A program made the position numbers and the translations under genes. A stretch of DNA of 64,000 bases, taken from positions 868,001-932,000 of the forward strand of contig OZ244893.1 of assembly GCA_965221485.1 (NCBI GenBank), read 5' to 3'. Each line of letters opens with the position of its first letter. Position 1 is the first letter of the stretch. This document shows, one piece after another, positions 17,539-24,977 of this stretch. Under the pieces are notes generated by a model. The model did not search any database. It was not told where the DNA came from and saw nothing but the letters and a program-made list of their open reading frames with translations. This stretch comes from JAJEBT01 sp965221485 (GTDB lineage Bacteria; Pseudomonadota; Alphaproteobacteria; MPNO01; UBA830).

Positions 17539-18205
17539 TGCATCGGATATCGCCATCTACCAGAAGCAGGGCTTCGGGTCCCGGGTCGGATTCGGCAACA
17601 GCCCGGCATTGCTGATCATCGACTTCATCAATGGTTTCAATGACCCCGATCAATTCGGAGGCGGCAGCATCCAGGAGGCGATCGACAATACGGCGCTGCT
17701 TCTTGACACGGCGCGGCATCTGGATCTGCCCGTCGTCTTCACGTCTCATGTCTATGCTGACGACGGTTCCGAAGACGGCATATTCAATCTCAAGAGCCCG
17801 GGCCTTGCAAAACTCAAGAGGGGCTCGCCGGAAACCAGGGTCGTTGACGAATTGACACCGCGCCCAGGTGAGCGTGTGCTCGAAAAACATTATCCTTCGG
17901 GATTTTGCAACACGGACCTGGCCGCTTGGCTCGCCCGGCGTGGCGTAGATACAACAATCGTGACGGGATGCACCACATCGGGTTGCGTGCGGGCGACCGT
18001 CGTGGACGCCATGTCCAGCGGTTTCCGGCCGATCGTTCCGAGGGAATGCTCGGGTGATCGGGCTGCCGGTCCCCATGAAGCCAATCTTTTCGATATTGAT
18101 CAGAAGTACGGCGATGTCATGTCTCTGGAGGACGTGATGCGGGAACTCGGGAAACTGGCGCCCGCCCAGGCAGGTATCGAGAACGAGAGAGGAACGCAGT
18201 CATGA
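17519..18205 (+). CDS. Isochorismatase-family amidohydrolase (maleamate / N-carbamoylsarcosine amidase-like)
   Basis: A 228-residue cysteine hydrolase with an intact triad: Asp35 in LLIIDFINGF, Lys123 in EKHYPSGF and Cys156 in CTTSGCVRA, with the cis-peptide region TGCTTSG. Sequence and length fit the N-carbamoylsarcosine amidohydrolase / maleamate amidase (NicF) branch. The next gene overlaps it by four bases and is maleate-isomerase-like, the same pairing as nicF-nicE of nicotinate degradation. Maleamate to maleate plus ammonia is therefore a reasonable but unproven reaction. Confidence 0.85.
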   Translation: MTDGPHDASDIAIYQKQGFGSRVGFGNSPALLIIDFINGFNDPDQFGGGSIQEAIDNTALLLDTARHLDLPVVFTSHVYADDGSEDGIFNLKSPGLAKLKRGSPETRVVDELTPRPGERVLEKHYPSGFCNTDLAAWLARRGVDTTIVTGCTTSGCVRATVVDAMSSGFRPIVPRECSGDRAAGPHEANLFDIDQKYGDVMSLEDVMRELGKLAPAQAGIENERGTQS

Positions 18206-19005
18206 CAGATTCGCTGGGTTGGCGGGCCAATTGGGGTGTCATCATTCCTTCTACCAATACATCGGTACAACCCGAGTTCGACGACATGCGGCCGCGCGGG
18301 GTGACCAATCACACGGTGCGCATCTGGATTCCGGACGATCCGGTAAATTCCGATGAGGAATTCAACGCGCTGATGGATAATATTCGCCGCGAATTCGACA
18401 ATGCCATTCTTCGCGTGATGACTTGCAATCCGGACTATATCGTCATGGGGATGTCGGCGGAGACCTTTTGGGACGGGCTTGCCAAATCCATAGAGTTGCG
18501 GGAACGGGTGAAGGAGTTGTCGGGCACAGGCGTCGCCATGGGTTCCGATGCCTGCCAGGCTGCGATCCGCTGCTATGGTGACATTCGACGCATCTGTGTG
18601 CTGACCCCCTATTGGCCGGTCGGCGATCGAAACGTAAAGAAATTCTTCGAAGACTGCGGTTTCAGCGTTGTTGCCATCAAGGGGCTGAAATGTGACAGCC
18701 CGGCCAACATTGCCCAGGTGACCGAAGATCAGCTTCGGCGCGGATTGCAGGAGTTGAACGAACACGAACCTGAGGCAATCATTCAGGTCGGTACGAACCT
18801 TGCCATGGCGCGGCTGGCTGCCGAGGCCGAGAAATGGCTTCGCAAGCCCGTGCTCGCGATCAACACGGCGACTTATTGGTATGCCATGCGAGCCAACGGT
18901 TACGACGACATCATCGAGGGATTTGGTTCCCTGATGACCGATTTCAGATCGTTGCCGGCAACCTATCTCCAGACGGAAGCGGGACGAAACGCTCTGGCCG
19001 CCTGA
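18202..19005 (+). CDS. Maleate isomerase / arylmalonate decarboxylase-like protein lacking the usual cysteines
   Basis: A 267-residue Asp/Glu-racemase-superfamily protein that starts inside the amidase stop (ATGA). The N-terminal WGVIIPSTNTSVQPEF, the middle DACQAAIRCYGDIRRICVLTPYWPVGDRNVKKF and the C-terminal RKPVLAINTATYWYAMR match maleate cis-trans isomerases. However, the first catalytic position reads GMSAE (83-87) and the second reads QVGTNLA, where active maleate isomerases carry cysteines. It may be a divergent isomerase or decarboxylase, or a different reaction on the amidase product. Cytoplasmic. Confidence 0.75.
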   Translation: MTDSLGWRANWGVIIPSTNTSVQPEFDDMRPRGVTNHTVRIWIPDDPVNSDEEFNALMDNIRREFDNAILRVMTCNPDYIVMGMSAETFWDGLAKSIELRERVKELSGTGVAMGSDACQAAIRCYGDIRRICVLTPYWPVGDRNVKKFFEDCGFSVVAIKGLKCDSPANIAQVTEDQLRRGLQELNEHEPEAIIQVGTNLAMARLAAEAEKWLRKPVLAINTATYWYAMRANGYDDIIEGFGSLMTDFRSLPATYLQTEAGRNALAA

Positions 19006-19101
19006 TCGGGCGTCGCCCGCCAGACCGCTGTCTCCAGGTCACGTTCGTTTGGTGATCAGTTGACATTGCGACGGCGTCATGGCGCTGCGGCTGGCCGTTC
19101 C

Positions 19102-20721
19102 CTATGGTGTCCGATCCGGAGATACCTGCTGGTTCGCCCGTAAAGCCTCGGGGGTGTCAAAATCAAGCAGGACGCCTGACGTCTCGCAAGGAACTTCAAC
19201 AAGATGATCGGGGTGTTCCTCTATCAAATGTCGTGCGCCGACATCTCCCGAGAGGTTCTGCAGAGCCGGGAAAAATTGGCGATCCCATAGCACCGGATTG
19301 CCGCGTTTCCCGCCATGTGTGGGCACGCAAATTCTTCCGCCGACGTTCGAATCATGGGCGTCGATCAGGGCATCGATGTCTTTCTCGGTCACGCGCGGCA
19401 TATCGCCAAGCGCAATCACCGCAGCGTCGACCGAAGGTGGCAGAGCAGCCAGTCCGGCGCGCAGCGATGTGCTCATGCCAGAGGCATGATCGGGATTATA
19501 TACCAGCCTGACCTCTTCGGACTGAAGTGCCTCCCCGACCTTGTCATTTTCATGTCCGGTCACGACGATCACCGGACACGCCTGGCTCCGGGTCATGGCG
19601 CGGACGACATGACGAATCATGGGTTCCCCGTCAACGGAAACCAGCATCTTGTTGACGGATCCCATTCGCCGGGATTGTCCGGCAGCAAGGACGATACCGC
19701 CCACTCGGCTTCGAGAGAGGATCTCCCGCGGACGCAATACTCCTGCACTCTCCTTGAGGACTCCACCAACACCCATCCCCGCAAGCGCATCACCAGAGAC
19801 GTCTATATCCGCAACCAGGCGCCGCAGGATCAGATCGAATCCATGCAGCCGAGGAGATCGAGCGGAGCCGGGAAGACCGAGAATCGTCGTCTTGCCCAGC
19901 CGGGCAAACAGTGTCAGATGGCCAGGATCGACAGGAATACCAAGGCGGATAACGTCTCCACCGGCTGTCGCCACAGCGCGCGGCAGAATATCCCTGCGGT
20001 CCACAACGGCACTCGCCCCTATGACGAGAATGATGTCGCAGTCGGCGTCAGCAAGACTTTGCAATCCGGTGCTCATCCCCTCAAGGGTATGGGGATGGCA
20101 GAGCTCATGACTGATGCGGCAGCCAAGTTCGGCAAGGCGGGAAGCCATTGTCGAGCGCGCCTTGTCAAGGACGCGTGCAGGCCAGCCAGGCAATGTCGTT
20201 TGCAGAAAACCGATCCGTTTTTTGCGGAGCGGCCTGAGGGAGAGCATCGGCGGCTCCACTCTGGCAAGCTCAACAAAGGTTGCGACGCTACTCTCGGGAA
20301 CACCGAACGTGATGACCTTTACTGTGGCTGCAATCTGACCCTTTTCCAACATCTCGAAAGCCGGCGCGGTCGCCAATGTCAGGGCTTCATCGATACTGTT
20401 CAGGGCCCCGATTCGTGTAATGTCCTGGACCAGGACTCCCGCTGACACGGCCTTGAGATGCACACGGCCGGTTGCAGCCGGGGACGGGATCAGGCCCGGA
20501 GAGGCCAGTGCTGCAGCAAGCCGGGCTGCTGTATCATTTTCGCCAAGTTCACCCTGTTCCAGCCGGGCAACCGTAACATGGGTCACGCCCTCGGTTTGCA
20601 GCAATGCAAGATCGTCGGGAGTCAGCAGACGGCCCTTGCGAAACGTCTTGCCAGTCAGGTGAACGGAATGCGCAAGAAGCGCACCCTCCGCCTCGCCAAT
20701 GGGGATTTCCCCGAATTTCAT
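19102..20721 (-). CDS. Molybdopterin-binding domain fused to MobA/MocA-like nucleotidyltransferase
   Basis: A 539-residue two-domain protein. Residues about 170-320 form a MoeA/MogA-type molybdopterin-binding domain (CDIILVIGASAVVDRRDILP). Residues about 340-535 form an NTP transferase with the signature GIVLAAGQSRRMGSVNKML and DAAVIALGDMPRVTEKD. Such fusions make the cytosine or guanine dinucleotide form of the molybdenum cofactor for xanthine-dehydrogenase-type enzymes. It is the last gene of the cox-like operon, 11 bases after the XdhC-like gene, so it most likely matures the CoxL-like subunit upstream. Confidence 0.88.
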   Translation of the reverse strand: MKFGEIPIGEAEGALLAHSVHLTGKTFRKGRLLTPDDLALLQTEGVTHVTVARLEQGELGENDTAARLAAALASPGLIPSPAATGRVHLKAVSAGVLVQDITRIGALNSIDEALTLATAPAFEMLEKGQIAATVKVITFGVPESSVATFVELARVEPPMLSLRPLRKKRIGFLQTTLPGWPARVLDKARSTMASRLAELGCRISHELCHPHTLEGMSTGLQSLADADCDIILVIGASAVVDRRDILPRAVATAGGDVIRLGIPVDPGHLTLFARLGKTTILGLPGSARSPRLHGFDLILRRLVADIDVSGDALAGMGVGGVLKESAGVLRPREILSRSRVGGIVLAAGQSRRMGSVNKMLVSVDGEPMIRHVVRAMTRSQACPVIVVTGHENDKVGEALQSEEVRLVYNPDHASGMSTSLRAGLAALPPSVDAAVIALGDMPRVTEKDIDALIDAHDSNVGGRICVPTHGGKRGNPVLWDRQFFPALQNLSGDVGARHLIEEHPDHLVEVPCETSGVLLDFDTPEALRANQQVSPDRTP

Positions 20722-20732
20722 GACCGTCGCAG

Positions 20733-21437
20733 TCAGTCGTCCCGGTCAGCGCGATGCAGGACATCGGTGATTTCGCCGAGGATCGCCACAGCGATTTCTG
20801 GGGGAGACACCGCTCCGATATCGAGTCCGACCGGAGCATGAATTCTCGCCAGTTCCTCCTCGGTAAATCCCGTGGCCAGAAGCCGTTCCTTTCGGGAAGC
20901 ATGAGTTCTCCGGCTGCCGAGCGCTCCGATGTAGAATGCCGGGGACCGTAACGCGACCTCAAGCCCGGGATCATCAAGTTTGGGGTCATGGGTGAGAGTG
21001 ACGACTGCTGTGCGGCGATCGGGATCAAGCATCCTGACAGCATCGTCCGGCCACTCGCTGTTGAGTGAAACGCCCGGAAATCGTTCTTCGGTCGCAAAGG
21101 AGCCGCGAGGGTCGATAATGGTCACGTCATAACCCGTTATCGAGGCCAGTCGGGAGAGAGGCTGGGCAATATGGACGCCGCCTACAATCAGAAGCCGTCG
21201 GGGCGGATTGAAGACCTCGACGAAAATCCGGCGGTCTCCGACCTCAAAGGTCTTGCTGCGATCCTCCCGCATGGCGCGTCGGGCGACGGAAAGAACATCA
21301 CTGTTGTCTGCTTCGTCACCGGAAGCCGTCTCGCGATAGACAAGTGTCTGGGTTCCGTCCACAAGATCGGTTGCCAGCGCAACCGAAATCTTGGAGGCGC
21401 GATCCTCTAGCAGCTGATCAAGCGTCTCCTGCTTCAT
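20733..21437 (-). CDS. XdhC-family C-terminal (Rossmann) protein
   Basis: 234 residues from the ATG at 21437, which overlaps the stop of the upstream XdhC-N gene (ATGA). The XdhC Rossmann domain is clear: RRLLIVGGVHIAQPLSRLA, DVTIIDPRGSFATEERFP, AVVTLTHDPKLDDPGLEVAL and YIGALGSRRTHASRKERL. XdhC binds the sulfurated molybdenum cofactor and loads it into xanthine-dehydrogenase-type enzymes. In most bacteria the N and C domains are one protein; here they are two adjacent coupled genes. Confidence 0.88.
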   Translation of the reverse strand: MKQETLDQLLEDRASKISVALATDLVDGTQTLVYRETASGDEADNSDVLSVARRAMREDRSKTFEVGDRRIFVEVFNPPRRLLIVGGVHIAQPLSRLASITGYDVTIIDPRGSFATEERFPGVSLNSEWPDDAVRMLDPDRRTAVVTLTHDPKLDDPGLEVALRSPAFYIGALGSRRTHASRKERLLATGFTEEELARIHAPVGLDIGAVSPPEIAVAILGEITDVLHRADRDD

Positions 21438-21778
21438 TCCACTTTCTCGACGAAGACCTGAACGGTGCCGCCGCAGGCCAGTCCGACCTCCCATGCCAGT
21501 TCATTGGTGACACCATATTCCAGCAGTTTCGGTGTACCCGTTTCCATGACCTCCCTGGCCTCGGTCACCACCGCTCCTTCTATACAACCACCCGAAACCG
21601 ACCCGGTCATTTTGCCGTCCTCGTCAATGGCAAGATGACTGCCTGCGGGCCTGGGCGACGACCCCCATGTCGCCACCACTGTTGCCAATGCCACGGTCCG
21701 ACCAGCGGTTCTCCAGTCCGCAACCTGACTGAGCACATCATCATCATGTGACAAACCTGTTACATCGCTTCCAGCCAT
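21434..21778 (-). CDS. XdhC/CoxI-family N-terminal domain protein
   Basis: A 114-residue protein consisting only of the XdhC/CoxI N-terminal domain: TVALATVVATWGSSPRPAGS, MTGSVSGGCIEGAVVTEA, and LACGGTVQVFVEKV with the conserved GCIE and CGG cysteines. It partners with the following gene to reconstitute an XdhC-like molybdenum cofactor chaperone. Its start overlaps the coxE-like stop by 19 bases, within the same operon. Confidence 0.87.
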   Translation of the reverse strand: MAGSDVTGLSHDDDVLSQVADWRTAGRTVALATVVATWGSSPRPAGSHLAIDEDGKMTGSVSGGCIEGAVVTEAREVMETGTPKLLEYGVTNELAWEVGLACGGTVQVFVEKVE

Positions 21779-23028
21779 TCCTGCACTCCTTTCTTCCTCG
21801 GGCCTGCCCGGGAGTTTATCGCCTCTATAAGCTGTTCCAGACTGGACAGATTATGGACCGGTCGAAATTCGTCAACACTGGGAAGAATGGCCTGTATCCC
21901 GCGACTCTTTGGCTGAAAACCCTCAAAACGGAGGAGGGGATTGAGCCAGATGAGACGGCGGCACGATCGGTGTAACCGATCGATTTCCACATCCAGTCCA
22001 CGGCCGGCATCCCGATCCAGCCCGTCGGAAATCAGCAATACGATAGCCCCCTGGCCCAGCACCCGGCGCGACCAGTAACGATTGAATTCGCCTATGCTGT
22101 CTCCGATCCGTGTGCCTCCCGACCAGTCGTCGACCGCTTCTGTCACCCGCTCCAGGGCGATATCGATGTCCCGGTTGCGAAGATGCCGTGTAACGTTGGT
22201 CAGACGGGTCCCGAACAGGAAGGTCTGGACCCGATCCCTGTCATTTGTCAGCGCATGCATGAAGTGCAGAAACATACGGGTGTATCGATTCATTGAACCC
22301 GAGATATCGCAAAGAATGACCACCGGCGGGGGTCGGGTCTGACGTTTCCGAAACCTCAGGGGAATTGTGGCGCCTGAGGACCTCAAGGCGGACCGCAGCG
22401 TGGCACGCATATCAATTCGCGCCTGACGGTTGCTTGGCTGTTGTCGTCGGGTCGGAATGTCAGGGATCGGCAATCTCATTCGCGCAATCGCGCGTTTGGC
22501 TGCCTCAATTTCCTCGCTCGACATTTCCTCGAAATCCATGGTCTGGAGAATTTCGCGCTGAGAGGCCGTCATGGCGGCATCCAGCTCGATTTCTTCCTCT
22601 TGCTCCTCCTCCTGATCCGGGGGGTCGTCCTTCTTCGGATTGAGAGCCTCCTGCAACCGGCGCATTGGAGGCTCGCCCGGCGGTTCCTGTTCGCCGACAT
22701 CCACCTGGGGCAACAATATGCCCATCATGCGTTCGAGAAGCTTGGGATCTCGCCAGAATATGTGAAAGGCCTGGTCGAATATCTCGTGCTGGCTGCTTCG
22801 ATTGACGAAGACCGCATGCAGGGCCCAGTAGAAATCAGCACGGCTGGCGATTCCCACCGCCATGACGGCCTGGGTTGCATCAATGATCTTGCCGGGCCCC
22901 ACTGGCATGCCTGCAACGCGCAGTACCCGTCCGAAATGCATGATGTTGGAGGCCAGTTTCTGTCCTTCCAGCCGCTCGAGGAGCTGCATTCCAGGAGTCA
23001 GGTCGCTCACAACCGGGCTTTCCGTCAT
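21760..23028 (-). CDS. coxE: CoxE-like VWA domain protein
   Basis: 422 residues from the ATG at 23028 (MTESPVVSDL); an in-frame upstream start at 23145 would overlap coxD and is less likely. An acidic central stretch (QEEEQEEEIELDAAM) precedes a von Willebrand A domain with MIDAS DISGSMNRY and the loop SGGTRIGDS. CoxE works with the MoxR ATPase CoxD in post-translational insertion of copper/sulfur or maturation of the CoxL active site. Gene order D-E as in Oligotropha (Afipia) carboxidovorans. Confidence 0.87.
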   Translation of the reverse strand: MTESPVVSDLTPGMQLLERLEGQKLASNIMHFGRVLRVAGMPVGPGKIIDATQAVMAVGIASRADFYWALHAVFVNRSSQHEIFDQAFHIFWRDPKLLERMMGILLPQVDVGEQEPPGEPPMRRLQEALNPKKDDPPDQEEEQEEEIELDAAMTASQREILQTMDFEEMSSEEIEAAKRAIARMRLPIPDIPTRRQQPSNRQARIDMRATLRSALRSSGATIPLRFRKRQTRPPPVVILCDISGSMNRYTRMFLHFMHALTNDRDRVQTFLFGTRLTNVTRHLRNRDIDIALERVTEAVDDWSGGTRIGDSIGEFNRYWSRRVLGQGAIVLLISDGLDRDAGRGLDVEIDRLHRSCRRLIWLNPLLRFEGFQPKSRGIQAILPSVDEFRPVHNLSSLEQLIEAINSRAGPRKKGVQEWLEAM

Positions 23029-23071
23029 ACCCGAAATTTTCCTCCGTGACCGGAAACCTGTCTCGGGCCCG

Positions 23072-23992
23072 TCAGGCGACGGCTGCGATCCCCGCTTTGA
23101 CGTTTTCGAGAATCTTGGCAGCCTCTGTGCCCTGCATTTTTTCAATATCGTCCTGATATTTCAGGAGCACGCCGAGCGACGAGTTGACGGTTTCGGGATC
23201 AAGGTCGATCCGGTCGAGCTGTATCAGCGCGTTGGTCCAGTCAATGGTCTCCGCAACGCCCGGAAGCTTGAAGAGGTCCTGGCGCCGCAACTCCTGGACA
23301 AAGGATACCACCTGACTCGACAGGGTCTCTGCCACCCCGGGGACCTTGACCTTCAGGATTTCAAGTTCGCGCGCCGCATCAGGGTAATCCACCCAGAAGT
23401 AGAAGCATCTCCGTTTGATCGCATCATGGATTTCGCGCGTTCGATTGGAGGTGATGATGACAATCGGCGTCTGATCAGCGCTCACGGTGCCGATTTCCGG
23501 AATTGTGACCTGAAAATCCGAGAGAACCTCCAGCAGGAAGGCTTCAAAAGGTTCGTCGGTGCGGTCCAGTTCGTCGATCAGCAAAACAGGCGGGAGACCG
23601 CTTTCGTCGCTTTCGAGTGCCTGGAGCAAGGGCCGCCTGATCAGAAAGCGCCTGGAGAACACGCCCTGTTCGATTCTCTCGCGGTCGTGTTCCCCCGCCG
23701 CTTCCGCAATTCTGATATCGATCATCTGGCGGGAATAGTTCCATTCGTAGACAGCCGAAGCGACGTCGAGCCCCTCATAACATTGCAAACGAATCAAACG
23801 ATACCCCAGCGATTGCGACAGGACCTTGCCGATTTCTGTTTTACCGACCCCGGCTTCTCCTTCAAGAAAAAGGGGCCTGCCCAGCTTGAGAGACAGAAAC
23901 AGTGCCGTAGCCAGCGAGCGATCGGCGACATAATTTGCCCCGCGCAGCATATCCAGTACGGCATCTACAGATGAGGGAATCTGGCCTGTCAT
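23072..23992 (-). CDS. coxD: MoxR-family AAA ATPase, CoxD-like
   Basis: A 306-residue MoxR ATPase: Walker A EGEAGVGKTEIGK, Walker B VLLIDELDRTDEPFEAFLLE, and the sensor region IVIITSNRTREIHDAIKRR. MoxR chaperones remodel metalloenzymes together with a VWA partner, which is the next gene. 170 bases separate it from coxM, so an extra promoter is possible, but the orientation and order fit one operon. Confidence 0.92.
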   Translation of the reverse strand: MTGQIPSSVDAVLDMLRGANYVADRSLATALFLSLKLGRPLFLEGEAGVGKTEIGKVLSQSLGYRLIRLQCYEGLDVASAVYEWNYSRQMIDIRIAEAAGEHDRERIEQGVFSRRFLIRRPLLQALESDESGLPPVLLIDELDRTDEPFEAFLLEVLSDFQVTIPEIGTVSADQTPIVIITSNRTREIHDAIKRRCFYFWVDYPDAARELEILKVKVPGVAETLSSQVVSFVQELRRQDLFKLPGVAETIDWTNALIQLDRIDLDPETVNSSLGVLLKYQDDIEKMQGTEAAKILENVKAGIAAVA

Positions 23993-24162
23993 GTCACTAA
24001 GGGATCCGCAAAAATGGAGGTATCCGGACAGGCATGTCCCGCTCTCGGGTACCCCGCGTCAGAAGGCACAATCCTGAATCGGCCACTTCCGGCACAGGGC
24101 CTGTCACAAAAAGTCAGCAGCAGCCGGGATCCCCTTGAGGCCGAGGGATCCTGTCCGCGTGG

Positions 24163-24960
24163 TCAGCTGTTGGCCTCTGCGACGGCACGCTTCGCCATGA
24201 TGGTCACGAGATGAGCCCTGTATTCCGCACTGGCGTGAATGTCACTGTTGAGACCATCATGCGGCACCTTGATATCGGCCACCGCGTCAGAGGTGAAGTT
24301 GCCGGCAAGGGCTTCTTCCATATCCGATACGCGAAAAACGCAAGGACCGGCGCCGGTGATGGCCACACGCGTGCCCTGCGAGCCCTGGCTCACAAAGGCC
24401 CCGACAATTGCATAGCGGGATGCCGGATTGGGAAATTTCATGTAACCGGCCTTCTCGGGGATCGGAAACACGACCCGTGTGACCAGTTCATCCTCCGCGA
24501 GGGCGGTCTCGAACATGTCGGTAAAGAAGTCATCTGCAGCAATGCTTCGCTTGGTGGTGTGGACCGTTGCGTTCAGTCCGACTACAGCTGCGGGATAGTC
24601 TGCTGCAGGATCGTTGTTGGAAATCGACCCGCCGATGGTTCCCCGATTGCGGACCATCGGATCCCCGATCAGCCCTGCAAGCTTGGCAAGCGCAGGAATT
24701 GCTTTTCCGACATCAGTCGAGGCATTGACGGTCGCATGTGTTGTCATGGCACGGATGGTGACGGAGTTGTCGTCGACGTCAATACCGACCAGCTCCGACA
24801 GGTCGCCCAGATCCACCAGATCGGAGGGTTTTGCCAGGCGCATCTTCAGGGTCGGAAGCAGGGTCATGCCGCCGGCAACAATTTTACCGTCTTCGGCTGC
24901 AGTCAGATTCGCAACTGCATCGTCCAGCGAAGTTGCACGCTTGTAACCGAAATCATACAT
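24163..24960 (-). CDS. coxM: Molybdenum hydroxylase FAD-binding (medium) subunit, CoxM-like
   Basis: 265 residues from the ATG at 24960 (MYDFGYKRA). The two FAD-binding motifs of the family are present: AGGMTLLPTLKMRLAKP near residue 38 and RNRGTIGGSISNNDPAADYP near residue 110. It passes electrons from the 2Fe-2S small subunit to the quinone pool or another acceptor. It lies 17 bases after the coxL stop. A separate 170-base gap follows before coxD. Confidence 0.93.
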   Translation of the reverse strand: MYDFGYKRATSLDDAVANLTAAEDGKIVAGGMTLLPTLKMRLAKPSDLVDLGDLSELVGIDVDDNSVTIRAMTTHATVNASTDVGKAIPALAKLAGLIGDPMVRNRGTIGGSISNNDPAADYPAAVVGLNATVHTTKRSIAADDFFTDMFETALAEDELVTRVVFPIPEKAGYMKFPNPASRYAIVGAFVSQGSQGTRVAITGAGPCVFRVSDMEEALAGNFTSDAVADIKVPHDGLNSDIHASAEYRAHLVTIMAKRAVAEANS

Positions 24961-24977
24961 GAGCGGACCTTTCTTCC

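Noticed and set aside
19315..20445. 376-codon plus-strand ORF opposite the molybdenum cofactor transferase
   Set aside because: Antisense to a clearly conserved protein; no family match, no ribosome site.
22862..23974. 370-codon plus-strand ORF opposite coxD/coxE
   Set aside because: Antisense shadow of the MoxR ATPase and VWA genes, which carry intact catalytic motifs.
24130..24160. Inverted repeat around GGATCCC / GGGATCC between coxM and coxD as a terminator
   Set aside because: Seven-base stem but no T-run in either direction; insufficient to call a terminator.
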